Below, piece after piece: positions 1 through 8,524 of a stretch of 64,000 nt of DNA. Position 1 is the first letter of the stretch. Each line of letters starts with the position of its first letter. The notes beneath the pieces were generated by a model. That model had not been told where the DNA came from. It was given only the letters and a program-made list of their open reading frames with translations, and did no database searches. Source of the DNA: JBGNFV01 sp049645705 (lineage in GTDB: Bacteria > Bacteroidota > Bacteroidia > Cytophagales > Cyclobacteriaceae). Made by a program: the position numbers and the translations under genes. The stretch is from positions 1 to 64,000 of the forward strand of contig JBARUK010000002.1 in assembly GCA_049645705.1 (NCBI GenBank), given 5' to 3'.

Positions 1-45
1 ATCTTTTCGCTAATTGACACAACTCAAGATATCACATCTTGGAAA

Positions 46-75
46 GCGGAGGTAGTAATGCCTTCGCTTTTTTTA
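46..75 (+). terminator. Intrinsic terminator of a gene left of the window
   Basis: A 7-bp stem (46-52 with 61-67, one G-T pair) is followed by a run of seven or eight T. No + strand gene is visible before it, so it probably ends a gene lying left of the window. Confidence 0.55.
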
Positions 76-86
76 TAGCCAACATC

Positions 87-126
87 AAAAAAAAAGAGAC
101 TGCCTTTTGAGACAGCCTCTTTTTTG
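87..126. terminator. Bidirectional terminator after aceA
   Basis: A 7-bp stem with one mismatch (96-102 with 113-119) is flanked by an A tract on the left and a T tract on the right, so it can act in both directions. On the minus strand it lies about 65 bases past the aceA stop and is the likely end of the aceB-aceA transcript. Confidence 0.6.
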
Positions 127-190
127 TATTCGGAATGAGCAACATTCCCGATTTACATGTACGAAAAGTTATTATCTGAGATTTACTCTT

Positions 191-1465
191 TTAAAACTGT
201 GCTTCTTCAGTACTGCCTTTGAGAGCAGCCGTACTGGCCTGTCCCTGAGTTACTGTATTCTGTACGGCATCGAAATACCCGGTTCCGACAAAAGACTGGT
301 GCTTGACGGCGGTAAAGCCCTGGTCTGCGAGTGCAAACTCACGCTCCTGTAAGGCAGAGTAACCGGCCATACCCCTTTTACGATAGTCAGAAGCCAGCTC
401 AAACATGCTCGTGTTCAGCGCATGGAATCCTGCCAGGGTGATGAACTGGAACTTGTAGCCCATTTCGGCCAGCTTCTCGCGGTATTCGAACATCTCTACC
501 TCAGTGAGCTTACTGGCCCAGTTAAATGAGGGCGAGCAGTTGTAGGCCAGCATCTTATCAGGGTATTCCGCTTTCATAGCCTGGGCAAATTCGCGTGCCT
601 GCCCGATGTCCGGGTTAGACGTTTCACACCATACCAGGTCTGCATAAGGTGCATAGGCCAGACCACGGGCAATGGCCGGTTCCAGGCCGTTTTTCACTTT
701 GTAGAAGCCCTCGTGGGTACGGTCACCAAGTATAAAGCGGTGGTCTCTGTCGTCTATGTCGCTGGTAATAAGTGTGGCCGCATCGGCATCAGTACGGGCC
801 ACTACCAGGGTGGGTACGCCACAGACATCAGTTGCCAGGCGGGCAGCCACCAGTTTGTTTACCGCCTCTTTGGTCGGTACCAGCACTTTGCCACCCAGGT
901 GTCCGCACTTCTTTGCTGAGCTAAGCTGGTCTTCGAAATGAACACCGGCCGCACCGGCTTCTATCATCATTTTCATCAGTTCAAAGGCATTGAGGTTGCC
1001 ACCAAAACCTGCCTCGGCATCTGCTACTATCGGGGCCATCCAGTAAGTATCACCTTCACCGCTCATAGCCTGGATCTGGTCTGCCCGCATCAGGGCGCTA
1101 TTGATGCGTTTTACTACTGTGGGTACGCTATCTACAGGATAGAGGCTCTGGTCAGGATACATCTGGCCGGACTGATTGGCATCTGCCGCTACCTGCCATC
1201 CGCTAAGGTATACGGCTTTGAGGCCAGCAGCCACCTGCTGTACGGCCTGGTTACCGGTAAGGGCGCCTAAACCGGCTACGTACTCTTCAGAATGGAGCAG
1301 ATCCCACAGTCTTTCTGCTCCCATGCGGGCCAGGCTATATTCGATCTTTACGGTGCCCTGTAGCTTTGCTACCTCCTCGGCAGTATAGGGTCTTTCCACG
1401 CCCTTCCAGCGTGAGTTACTTCTCCATTCTTCCTGTATGCGGAATATTTTGTCCTTAGTAGTCAT
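191..1465 (-). CDS. aceA: Isocitrate lyase
   Basis: Cleaves isocitrate to glyoxylate and succinate, the first step of the glyoxylate shunt, which allows growth on acetate and fatty acids. The 424-residue length is normal for the bacterial tetrameric enzyme. The signature KKCGHLGGK, with the catalytic cysteine, sits near residue 190, and the N-terminal part carries the typical EWRSNSRWKGVERPYT pattern. It starts at an ATG 46 bases after the aceB stop with no terminator between, so the two shunt genes form one operon read leftwards. A regulator of the ScfR type is divergent from aceB and probably controls both. The assignment is firm by family resemblance. Confidence 0.96.
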   Translation of the reverse strand: MTTKDKIFRIQEEWRSNSRWKGVERPYTAEEVAKLQGTVKIEYSLARMGAERLWDLLHSEEYVAGLGALTGNQAVQQVAAGLKAVYLSGWQVAADANQSGQMYPDQSLYPVDSVPTVVKRINSALMRADQIQAMSGEGDTYWMAPIVADAEAGFGGNLNAFELMKMMIEAGAAGVHFEDQLSSAKKCGHLGGKVLVPTKEAVNKLVAARLATDVCGVPTLVVARTDADAATLITSDIDDRDHRFILGDRTHEGFYKVKNGLEPAIARGLAYAPYADLVWCETSNPDIGQAREFAQAMKAEYPDKMLAYNCSPSFNWASKLTEVEMFEYREKLAEMGYKFQFITLAGFHALNTSMFELASDYRKRGMAGYSALQEREFALADQGFTAVKHQSFVGTGYFDAVQNTVTQGQASTAALKGSTEEAQF

Positions 1466-1511
1466 AGTATGATGTATTAAAAAAATGTCGGTGAAATGAT
1501 TTAATTAGCTA

Positions 1512-3119
1512 TCAGGCCAGTTTCTGGTAGGCAGGCAGGGTGAGGAATGACACGAAGTCTTTATCCGACACCAGGTCATCGAACAGCCCGGCAGCCTCTT
1601 CATAGCGGCCGCTCTCGTAGGTGTCGTCGCCTACCATGCGGCGGATGTTCTGCTTCTCATCTGCCAGTAGTGTCTGATAGAGGCTCGTATTTACCTCACG
1701 GCCATCGTCCAGTTTTATGTCTTCGTTATGCAACCACTGCCATACCTGTGCGCGGGATATTTCGGCCGTAGCCGCATCTTCCATCAGGTTATAGAGTGCG
1801 GCGGCACCGGTACCCTGCAGCCAGCTGGCTATGTACAGTATGCCCACATTAATATTGAGCCTCAGGCCTGCCTCGGTGATCTTACTGTTCTTTATATCAG
1901 TGTTCAGCAGGTCAGCGGGCGTGATATCCAGGTCGTCACGCATCCGGTCTTTCTGATGGGGCTTGTCAGTAAGCTTCTTATTGAACTCCTCCATGGCCAC
2001 GGCTACCAGGTCCGGGTGGGCTACCCAGGTTCCGTCAAAACCATGCTCCGCCTCCAGGCGCTTATCCTCCCGTACCTTCTCAAAGGCATTCCGGTTTACC
2101 TCTTCATCACGACGACTGGGAATAAAGGCAGACATACCCCCTATGGCATGAGCACCGCGCTTATGACACACCTTTACCAGTTGCTGGGCGTAGCTTTTCA
2201 TGAAAGGTACGGTCATGGTTACCTGGCCCCGGTCCGGCAGGATGAAATCGGGCGAATGCCTGAATTTTTTGATGACTGAAAATATGTAGTCCCAGCGGCC
2301 GGCATTGAGTCCCGCCATATGGTCACGCAGCTCATAAATGATCTCTTCCATTTCGAACGCCGCCAGTATGGTTTCTATCAGCACGGTAACTTTGATAGTG
2401 CCCTGTGGGATGTCCAGTTGCTTTTGTGCCTCTATAAACACTTCGTTCCACAGCCTGGCCTCCAGGTAGTTTTCCAGCTTAGGCAGGTAGAAGTAAGGCC
2501 CTGCCCCGCGCCCGATCAGTTCTTTGGCATTGTGAAAAAAGAACAGTCCAAAGTCGAATAGTGAGGCACTGATAGGCTCGCCGCCTACCAGCAGGTGTTT
2601 TTCTTCAAGGTGCCAGCCGCGGGGGCGTACCTTTAAAGTCGCCACCTTGTCTTTCAATGCATAAAACTTACCGTTAGAGGCCTCAAAATCCACCTCTCTG
2701 CGTATAGCATCACGGAGGTTTATCTGCCCCTCTATACAGTTTTCCCAGGTAGGGCTGTTGGCATCTTCAAAGTCAGCCATAAACACTTTAGCGCCACTGT
2801 TCAGGGCATTGATAACCATGCGCCGGTCTACCGGGCCGGTTATTTCGGTGCGTCTGTCCTGCAGTATCTCAGGTATGGGAGCCACTTGCCAGTCTGCCGC
2901 GCGGATGTCAGCCGTCTCTGAAGGGAAACCGGGCATTTGCCCACCGGCTATTGCCTGCTCTCTTTCCTGGCGTGCCTGCAGCAATGCCAGCCGTTTATCA
3001 TTGAATTTGTCATGAAGTGTAGTTAAAAAAGCCAGGGCTTCGGGTGTAAGTATGGCTTCGTAGCCATCTTGTAACTGCCCGGTTACGTGAGTCTTTTCTT
3101 CTAAAGCGGATGCGCTCAT
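1512..3119 (-). CDS. aceB: Malate synthase A
   Basis: Condenses glyoxylate with acetyl-CoA to give malate, the second step of the glyoxylate shunt. The 535 residues match the short isoform A family. Recognisable stretches are VFMADFEDANSPTW near residue 113, with the acidic metal-binding region, RPRGWHLEEKH near residue 165, and the C-terminal WQWLHNED segment that carries the catalytic-lid region of the family. It is first in a two-gene operon with aceA. The 277-base gap upstream is shared with the divergent XRE regulator gene and contains an inverted repeat that could be the control site. Confidence 0.96.
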   Translation of the reverse strand: MSASALEEKTHVTGQLQDGYEAILTPEALAFLTTLHDKFNDKRLALLQARQEREQAIAGGQMPGFPSETADIRAADWQVAPIPEILQDRRTEITGPVDRRMVINALNSGAKVFMADFEDANSPTWENCIEGQINLRDAIRREVDFEASNGKFYALKDKVATLKVRPRGWHLEEKHLLVGGEPISASLFDFGLFFFHNAKELIGRGAGPYFYLPKLENYLEARLWNEVFIEAQKQLDIPQGTIKVTVLIETILAAFEMEEIIYELRDHMAGLNAGRWDYIFSVIKKFRHSPDFILPDRGQVTMTVPFMKSYAQQLVKVCHKRGAHAIGGMSAFIPSRRDEEVNRNAFEKVREDKRLEAEHGFDGTWVAHPDLVAVAMEEFNKKLTDKPHQKDRMRDDLDITPADLLNTDIKNSKITEAGLRLNINVGILYIASWLQGTGAAALYNLMEDAATAEISRAQVWQWLHNEDIKLDDGREVNTSLYQTLLADEKQNIRRMVGDDTYESGRYEEAAGLFDDLVSDKDFVSFLTLPAYQKLA

Positions 3120-3172
3120 TGCTTATCTTGTTTGATGGGGAATTAAAAAATTGCTCGAAGGCTAAGGTAGCA

Positions 3173-3206
3173 TAGCGAAAAGATAATAACAAGCGTATTT
3201 TCGCTA
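3173..3206. promoter_or_regulatory. Inverted repeat in aceB/regulator divergent region
   Basis: TAGCGAAAA (3173-3181) and TTTTCGCTA (3198-3206) form a perfect 9-bp inverted repeat with a 16-base spacer, 54-87 bases upstream of the aceB start. Related half-sites (AAGCGTATT, TTTACGCTA) lie just beyond. The position between a regulator gene and its likely target operon suggests an operator. No binding site is known to me for this regulator, so this is inference. Confidence 0.45.
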
Positions 3207-3396
3207 TTAAACTATTTACGCTAAATGATAGCTTTACACTCATTTGCATATTTCCACTGAAAAATCCGTATGTTTGGTATTAGGCTAATAGAAAAATTGA
3301 GGAATAAGCGTACCGCAAACGATTGCAGCGGCTTATGATTTTTTTTTTCGCTGCGCCGTTTAAATACGGTCGGGAAAAACACTAAATGCCCCCGCT

Positions 3397-4938
3397 TTGA
3401 AAGTGAATGAATCTAATATCAGGCTCATATTCGGCCTGAAACTCAGGCAGCTCAGACTGGACAACAACCTGTCTTTAAGCGAATTGAATAAGAAAACAGG
3501 TATCAGCATCAGCTACCTGAATGAGATAGAGAAGGGAAAAAAGTACCCTAAGGGAGACAAGATCATGGCGCTGGCGGAAGCACTCGGGGTCTCGTATGAT
3601 CACCTGGTATCACTGAAACTAAACAAGAAACTAGCCCCGGTGAGTGAGCTGATCCAGAGTAATATCCTGAGTGAGCTGCCGCTGGATATGTTCGGCATAG
3701 ACACCAGCCGCCTGCTGGAACTACTGTCCAACGCCCCGACAAAGCTGTCGGCTTTTGTGAGTACACTTATAGAAATAGGTCGTAGCTATGACCTGCGGGT
3801 AGAGACATTTTACTTCTCGGCATTGCGGTCTTACCAGGAGATGCACGAAAACTACTTCCCGGAGATAGAGGAGGCAGCCGAAAGCTTTGCCGCTGAGAAC
3901 GACCTCACAGATAAACCTGCAGATGCAAACCAGCTGGCGGGCATACTGGCTGAACGGTACCGGTATAGTATAAATGAGTCTCTGCTGAAGGACTACCCTA
4001 AGCTGAAAATGGTACGCAGCCTGACGATACCTGGTGCCAGTGAGGCTGAAGCAGGTAAAAAACCCCAGACAGTCTTGCTACTTAATGGCGAGCTCGGGCC
4101 TAACCAAAAGGCCTTTGCACTGGGGCGTGAAGCCGGATACTCTTACCTGAAGGTAAAGGACAGGGTCTATACGAGTAGCTGGATAGAGGTAGACTCATTT
4201 GACCAGGTGCTGAACAACTTCCGGGCTTCGTACTTTTCCAATGCACTGGCCATGCGCAGAGAGCGTTTTGTAGAGGATCTGAAAGATTTTTTTGCCCTGG
4301 ACTCCTGGGAGCCCGATCGGCTTATCGATCTGATGGACCGCTACCATGCCACGCCGGAAATGTTCCTGCATCGTATGACCAACCTGTTGCCGCGCTATTT
4401 CGGTATGAATGAGCTTTTTTTCCTGCGCTTTCATACGACCACCGGTTCTGCACAATACGAACTCACGAAGGAACTTCACTTGAGCGGACTTCATAATCCG
4501 CATCGTACTGTGCTAAACGAGCACTACTGCAGGCGCTGGATCAGCCTGACCCTGCTGCAGGATCTGGAGAAGCAAATGGCAGATGACACCTATGTACGCC
4601 CCATATGCGGTGCGCAACGGAGCAGCTATATCGACTCTAAAAATGAATACCTGCTTATTAGTATAGCCAGACCCTCTAAGCCTACCCCCAGGCAGAGCGT
4701 AAGCGTATCTATAGGTCTGCGGCTAAACAGGCAACTACTGGAGCAGGTAAAGTGGCTGAACGACCCGGCTATTCGTACCCGGAAGGTTGGCGAAACGTGT
4801 GAAAGATGCAGCGCGGCAGATTGTCATGAGCGCATGAATGAGCCTGTGATCCTACAGGCGGAGGAGCAACTGCAGCAGCGAAAGACTACGCTGGACAGTA
4901 TCCGGGAAGAGGTGAGGAAATCAGTTATCACTAAGTAG
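3397..4938 (+). CDS. XRE/ScfR-type regulator of short-chain acyl metabolism
   Basis: Transcription factor with an N-terminal XRE helix-turn-helix (about residues 10-65, with SISYLNEIEKGKKYP typical of this subfamily), a long ImmA/IrrE-like middle, and a C-terminal domain ending in a cysteine cluster CERCSAADCHER near residue 467. This is the architecture of short-chain fatty acyl regulators such as RamB, which control acetate and propionate genes. It is divergent from aceB-aceA, so control of the glyoxylate shunt is the natural inference. There is no in-frame ATG at the N-terminus: TTG at 3397 or GTG at 3403 must be the start, and homology of the HTH region favours these positions. The ligand is not readable from sequence. 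Confidence 0.85.
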   Translation: MKVNESNIRLIFGLKLRQLRLDNNLSLSELNKKTGISISYLNEIEKGKKYPKGDKIMALAEALGVSYDHLVSLKLNKKLAPVSELIQSNILSELPLDMFGIDTSRLLELLSNAPTKLSAFVSTLIEIGRSYDLRVETFYFSALRSYQEMHENYFPEIEEAAESFAAENDLTDKPADANQLAGILAERYRYSINESLLKDYPKLKMVRSLTIPGASEAEAGKKPQTVLLLNGELGPNQKAFALGREAGYSYLKVKDRVYTSSWIEVDSFDQVLNNFRASYFSNALAMRRERFVEDLKDFFALDSWEPDRLIDLMDRYHATPEMFLHRMTNLLPRYFGMNELFFLRFHTTTGSAQYELTKELHLSGLHNPHRTVLNEHYCRRWISLTLLQDLEKQMADDTYVRPICGAQRSSYIDSKNEYLLISIARPSKPTPRQSVSVSIGLRLNRQLLEQVKWLNDPAIRTRKVGETCERCSAADCHERMNEPVILQAEEQLQQRKTTLDSIREEVRKSVITK

Positions 4939-5124
4939 ACCAGCTACCGGCCGCTTGAGTATAAGCTCCTGCATGGTAGACCCGAAGGGAACGGGCGTGT
5001 TAACGGATTGCTTATTCTGTAGCCTAATGCCGGAAGTGGCAGCCATACTCAGGATGACGATGGCCACAATCACTCCGGTGGAAATAAGCAGTCTGTTGAT
5101 TCGGTTATTTATTAAAGTAGTCAT
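4921..5124 (-). CDS. Small single-pass membrane protein
   Basis: A 67-residue frame starting at ATG with one clear hydrophobic helix (about residues 12-30, LLISTGVIVAIVILSMAA) followed by a short polar tail. Its last 18 bases overlap the 3' end of the convergent regulator gene. The frame has ordinary codon use and no other gene explains this interval. I recognise no family. It could be a membrane peptide or a chance frame, and the absence of a clear terminator or promoter keeps confidence low. Confidence 0.4.
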   Translation of the reverse strand: MTTLINNRINRLLISTGVIVAIVILSMAATSGIRLQNKQSVNTPVPFGSTMQELILKRPVAGLLSDN

Positions 5125-5292
5125 GTTTGGTTCAGGATGTAAGGTGTGAGTTCTTGACCTTGCATACTATTTTCCAAAGGCCGTGCCATATTCAAAAAAG
5201 TGGCTTCCAGCCAAAATAAGCCACTTCCCTCCTACCGATATGTTCATTTTCGTACAATCTATCCGCTATAAGTGAACACTTTTTTACACTAT

Positions 5293-5327
5293 AACTAATC
5301 ATTTAGTTGTATAACTAAGATTTTAGT
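5293..5327. promoter_or_regulatory. Tandem BlaI-type operator palindromes
   Basis: Two perfect dyads share the form ACTAA-N4-TTAGT: AACTAATCATTTAGTT (5293-5308) and ACTAAGATTTTAGT (5314-5327). Their centres are 20 bases apart, about two helix turns, so two repressor dimers would bind the same face. They end 32 bases before the start codon of the BlaI-family gene, as expected for autoregulation. BlaI/MecI operators are known to be paired short palindromes; the exact sequence here is read directly. Confidence 0.7.
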
Positions 5328-5337
5328 CCTACATTTA
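5307..5337 (+). promoter_or_regulatory. Promoter of blaI-blaR1-like operon
   Basis: TACATTTA (5330-5337) differs in one base from the Bacteroidota -7 consensus TAnnTTTG, and a TTG lies 20 bases upstream (5307-5309) at the -33 position. The two palindromes cover the spacer and the -33 region, so a bound repressor would block the promoter. This is a consensus match only. Confidence 0.45.
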
Positions 5338-5358
5338 ACTATCCAATCGAATAAGCCG

Positions 5359-5739
5359 ATGAAAGAACTTACAAAAGCAGAAGAACAGGTCATGCAGATC
5401 CTCTGGGATATTAGAAAAGGATTTGTAAAAGACATTCTGGCGGAAATACCGGAGCCAAAACCGGCCTATAATACGGTAAGTACCATCGTGCGTATCTTGG
5501 AGAAGAAAGGATTTGTAGGCTACGAGGCGTATGGCAAGTCCCATCAGTACCATCCGCTGGTATCACAACAGGCCTATAGCCGGGAGTTTCTGGACAATTT
5601 TGTCGGTAACTACTTCGGCGGGTCTTTCAGTAAGCTGGTCTCCTTTTTTGCTAAGGAAAAAAACCTGAGTGTAAAGGACATGGACGAATTAATGAATCAT
5701 GTGAAAGATAACATAGACGAGAAAGGAGGAGAAAAATGA
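5359..5739 (+). CDS. BlaI/MecI/CopY-family repressor
   Basis: A 126-residue winged-helix repressor of the BlaI/MecI family: the N-terminal KELTKAEEQVMQILW and the recognition region YNTVSTIVRILEKKGFV are typical, and the C-terminal half is the dimerisation helix. In BlaI systems the repressor is cleaved after a membrane M56 peptidase senses a signal. Here that peptidase gene follows directly, with its ATG overlapping this stop (ATGA). Two palindromes upstream are the likely operators. No beta-lactamase is nearby, so in this organism the system more likely controls envelope or TonB-domain genes than drug resistance. Confidence 0.9.
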   Translation: MKELTKAEEQVMQILWDIRKGFVKDILAEIPEPKPAYNTVSTIVRILEKKGFVGYEAYGKSHQYHPLVSQQAYSREFLDNFVGNYFGGSFSKLVSFFAKEKNLSVKDMDELMNHVKDNIDEKGGEK

Positions 5740-6995
5740 TACACAATACACTGCCTTACCTGGTCGAATGCCTGCTGTGCAGCATCACGTTTCTGCTGTT
5801 CTACTACCTGGTGTTGGCTAAAGAGAAGTCCTTTGTATTCAACCGGATATACCTGCTCAGTAGCATGGCTCTGTCTTTTATATTGCCCCTTTTCAAAATA
5901 TCTACCGAAGCCGGTGGGGCTGGAAATATGACTACAGTTTACCTACCGGAAATAGTCATACCGAATGATATCACATCGGTAACGGCCACACCAGCCTTAA
6001 ACTGGATAAGTATAGCGGGCACGGCCTACCTGCTGATAGCCGTCATACTACTTATACGCCTTATGATCAGCCTGATAAAGGTGAGGCCGCAGATCCGTCA
6101 GGGCCAGATACAGCAGGAAAGAGGCTATACACTGGTCTGCATGCAGGAAGACAGGCCCGTGAGCACATTCTTCCGGTACATATTCTGGCACAACGATCCT
6201 GAGCTGTCTGACAGTGAAAAGGAGCTGGTACTGCAGCATGAGCTAACTCACGTTAAACAATGGCACTCGTTAGATCTGCTGCTGGTAAACCTGCTGGCAG
6301 CTGTATGCTGGATACTTCCCGTATGGCGGTACTACCGCAATGCACTGGAAGAAACACACGAGTACCTGGCCGACCGGGAGGTGCTGCGTACCACTGATCC
6401 GCAGCAGTACAGCCGCCTCATAGCCCGGTATACGCTACAGCAGGCCGGCCTTAATCTGACACATTCTTTTGCAAACCAATCAATAAAACGAATAACGATG
6501 ATGAAAAACACCCTGAACTCTATTAAACCCATGAAAATGTTGATGGCTCTGCCCCTGGCCGGCCTTATGTTCTGGACTGTAAGCTGCGAGGAAGCGGAAG
6601 TTACTACCAGTGATACGGAGACCCAGAAAAACATATCTGTGGAAGGAGACGATGAAAGCGTAACGGCTTCAAACGAGAAGGAAGTCTTCGCGGAAGTGGA
6701 TACACCTCCTTCACCTGATGGTGGTATGTCTGGATTTACCCAACATCTGATAGATAATTTACAATACCCGACTGAGGCAAAAGACCAGGATGTGGAAGGT
6801 AAAGTATTTGTACAGTTCGTAGTAAATAAGGATGGTTCTGTCTCAGATGTTCAATCCATAAAAGGTATCGGTCATGGTTGCGACCAGGAAGCCGTACGGG
6901 TAGTGTCTCAAATGAATGACTGGACGCCCGGTATCAAGGATGGCAAAAATGTCAATGTCAGAATGGTAATACCAATCGTATTCAAATTGGATTAG
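5736..6995 (+). CDS. M56 (BlaR1-like) peptidase fused to TonB C-terminal domain
   Basis: Membrane sensor-peptidase of 419 residues. There are hydrophobic helices around residues 8-28, 36-53 and 90-112, the gluzincin motif HELTH at 168-172 with a downstream glutamate in EETHEYLADREV (near 209) as third zinc ligand, another helix near 182-198, and a helix near 268-282. A TonB C-terminal domain (about 320-419, with DGGMSGF and GKVFVQFVVNKDGSV) replaces the penicillin-sensing domain of true BlaR1. It is translationally coupled to the BlaI gene. By family it should cleave or trigger cleavage of BlaI; the signal it senses is unknown. A strong terminator follows. Confidence 0.85.
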   Translation: MIHNTLPYLVECLLCSITFLLFYYLVLAKEKSFVFNRIYLLSSMALSFILPLFKISTEAGGAGNMTTVYLPEIVIPNDITSVTATPALNWISIAGTAYLLIAVILLIRLMISLIKVRPQIRQGQIQQERGYTLVCMQEDRPVSTFFRYIFWHNDPELSDSEKELVLQHELTHVKQWHSLDLLLVNLLAAVCWILPVWRYYRNALEETHEYLADREVLRTTDPQQYSRLIARYTLQQAGLNLTHSFANQSIKRITMMKNTLNSIKPMKMLMALPLAGLMFWTVSCEEAEVTTSDTETQKNISVEGDDESVTASNEKEVFAEVDTPPSPDGGMSGFTQHLIDNLQYPTEAKDQDVEGKVFVQFVVNKDGSVSDVQSIKGIGHGCDQEAVRVVSQMNDWTPGIKDGKNVNVRMVIPIVFKLD

Positions 6996-7027
6996 ATTTT
7001 TTCACTGCACACAGATCATCTTTCATC

Positions 7028-7059
7028 AAAGCCGTTTGCTCTGCAGCAGGCGGCTTTTT
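7028..7059 (+). terminator. Terminator after the M56-TonB gene
   Basis: A 13-bp stem (7028-7040 with 7045-7057, two G-U pairs) with a 4-base loop and a short T run lies 33 bases past the stop codon. It separates the BlaI operon from the secreted TonB-domain genes that follow. Confidence 0.75.
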
Positions 7060-7088
7060 CTATTTTAACTCACGCTGCGTATATTTGT

Positions 7089-7244
7089 ATGAACATGAAA
7101 AACCTCAAAGTGCCTGTTACCGGTCGGCGACATTCTTACCCATTCTGCTTTTATTCTCTGTCACATCTCTGCCTGGTACCCAGGGGCGCTAGCCGTTCTG
7201 ATGACCTGATATACATCCCGGTCGGAGCACCACCTGCACCCTGA
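7089..7244 (+). pseudogene. Possible decayed TonB-domain paralogue (5' remnant)
   Basis: A 51-residue open frame begins with ATG two bases after a perfect TAnnTTTG box (TATATTTG, 7080-7087). Frame 1 begins MKNLKV as in the paralogue at 8525. A signal-peptide-like stretch (ATFLPILLLFSVTSLPGTQG) appears in another frame, and the first frame then ends with DLIYIPVGAPPAP, which lines up with the linker DEIFTIVEDKPTP of the next gene. This pattern fits a gene start damaged by compensating frameshifts and cut short. It could also be a chance frame. The rest of the 6996-7322 gap holds only the terminator and this box. Confidence 0.3.
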
Positions 7245-7322
7245 TAAAACACCAGGAACATTAAGTTGCCCGCTTCAGTGGTTTTCTCACCTTTATTGCC
7301 AATAGAACACTCATTTACAAAC

Positions 7323-8513
7323 ATGAAATACCTCCTATACAGAACTTTCATTACTGCATGCCTTCTGCTAATTACCACTCTGTCCGGAATGGCCCAGGAC
7401 CTTCCGGAAGAACAGCCGGATGAGATATTTACAATAGTAGAAGATAAACCTACTCCCGCCGGAGGTATGGAGGGCTGGTCCAAATACCTCCAGGAAAACC
7501 TGCACTATCCTACACAAGCTAAGCGGATGGGTATTGAAGGCAAAGTATACATACAATTTATAGTAGAAAAGGATGGCAGTATCAGCGAAGTAAAAGCAAT
7601 CAAAGGTATAGGCGCTGGCTGTGATGAAGAGGCTGAAAGAGTCATCCGCAACGCCCCAGACTGGAATCCGGGCAGGCAACGTGGTAAGAATGTTAGGGTG
7701 AGAATGGTGATTCCCTTATTTTTCAAATTAAGCAGGGATAATCCTGCTGACAAAGTGCTTCTTTTGCCCGGAGACATGAAGAAGTTCGGTAAGCTTGATA
7801 CACGCCCTGTTTTCCAGGGAGGTATGGAAAACTTCCTGCCTTATATCAAGGAAAAGGCTGTACCTACTCAACGAGCCATAGATGCAGGTATTTCCGGTGA
7901 AGTTGTCATTGCCTTTGTAGTGGATAAAGATGGCGAGGTAAAGAAGGCAAATATAATGAGAAGGATGGGCTATGGCCTGGACGATGCCGCACTGGAGCTA
8001 GTAAACAACATGCCGACCTGGGAGCCGGGAACGAAAAACGGCAAACCTGTAGCCGTTGATCTCATCATCCGGGTACCTTATTCCCCGGTTCTTGCCGAAG
8101 ATAAGGAAGAGGCTTCTTCTGATCGTAAAGAGGTGCCAACCGATGAAGAAATAAGAAAAAACTCGACACAGCTTAATAACTATATTCCAGGCGACAGCCT
8201 GTATACAAGACCCGACGTAAAACCTACCCCTAATGGAGGTATGGAAGGCTGGGCAGAATATTTGCGCCAAAATCTCAGATACCCGGAAGAAGCCAAGGCT
8301 CAGGGTATCGAAGGAAGACTTTTCGTTAAGTTTATCGTCAACAGCGATGGAAGCGTAAGTAATGTAAAAACATTGAAAGGTATAGGTGGCGGATGCGACG
8401 AAGAAGCCGAAAGGGTCGTGCGTAATGGTCCTGCGTGGAATCCGGGCATGTTAGACGGAGAGCCAGTCGATGTGCCAATGGTCATTCCTATTCTCTTTAG
8501 CTTAGGAAAATAA
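7323..8513 (+). CDS. Secreted protein with three tandem TonB C-terminal domains
   Basis: A 396-residue protein with a cleavable signal peptide (residues 1-22, ending SGMAQ) and three TonB C-terminal (beta-alpha-beta-beta) domains at about residues 40-135, 155-250 and 295-395. Domains 1 and 3 are close copies (GGMEGW, IKGIGAGCDEEAERV) and domain 2 is diverged. Unlike true TonB there is no N-terminal membrane anchor and no proline-rich spacer, so it cannot work as a normal ExbBD-coupled energy transducer and probably acts free in the periplasm. ATG at 7323 is preferred over an upstream TTG because it opens a proper signal peptide. The next gene follows after 11 bases. Confidence 0.8.
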   Translation: MKYLLYRTFITACLLLITTLSGMAQDLPEEQPDEIFTIVEDKPTPAGGMEGWSKYLQENLHYPTQAKRMGIEGKVYIQFIVEKDGSISEVKAIKGIGAGCDEEAERVIRNAPDWNPGRQRGKNVRVRMVIPLFFKLSRDNPADKVLLLPGDMKKFGKLDTRPVFQGGMENFLPYIKEKAVPTQRAIDAGISGEVVIAFVVDKDGEVKKANIMRRMGYGLDDAALELVNNMPTWEPGTKNGKPVAVDLIIRVPYSPVLAEDKEEASSDRKEVPTDEEIRKNSTQLNNYIPGDSLYTRPDVKPTPNGGMEGWAEYLRQNLRYPEEAKAQGIEGRLFVKFIVNSDGSVSNVKTLKGIGGGCDEEAERVVRNGPAWNPGMLDGEPVDVPMVIPILFSLGK

Positions 8514-8524
8514 ATCTCTCCTAC

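Noticed and set aside
4..12. TTTTCGCTA at the window start, the same 9-mer as the right arm of the aceB inverted repeat
   Set aside because: It is a single half-site without a partner and could easily be chance.
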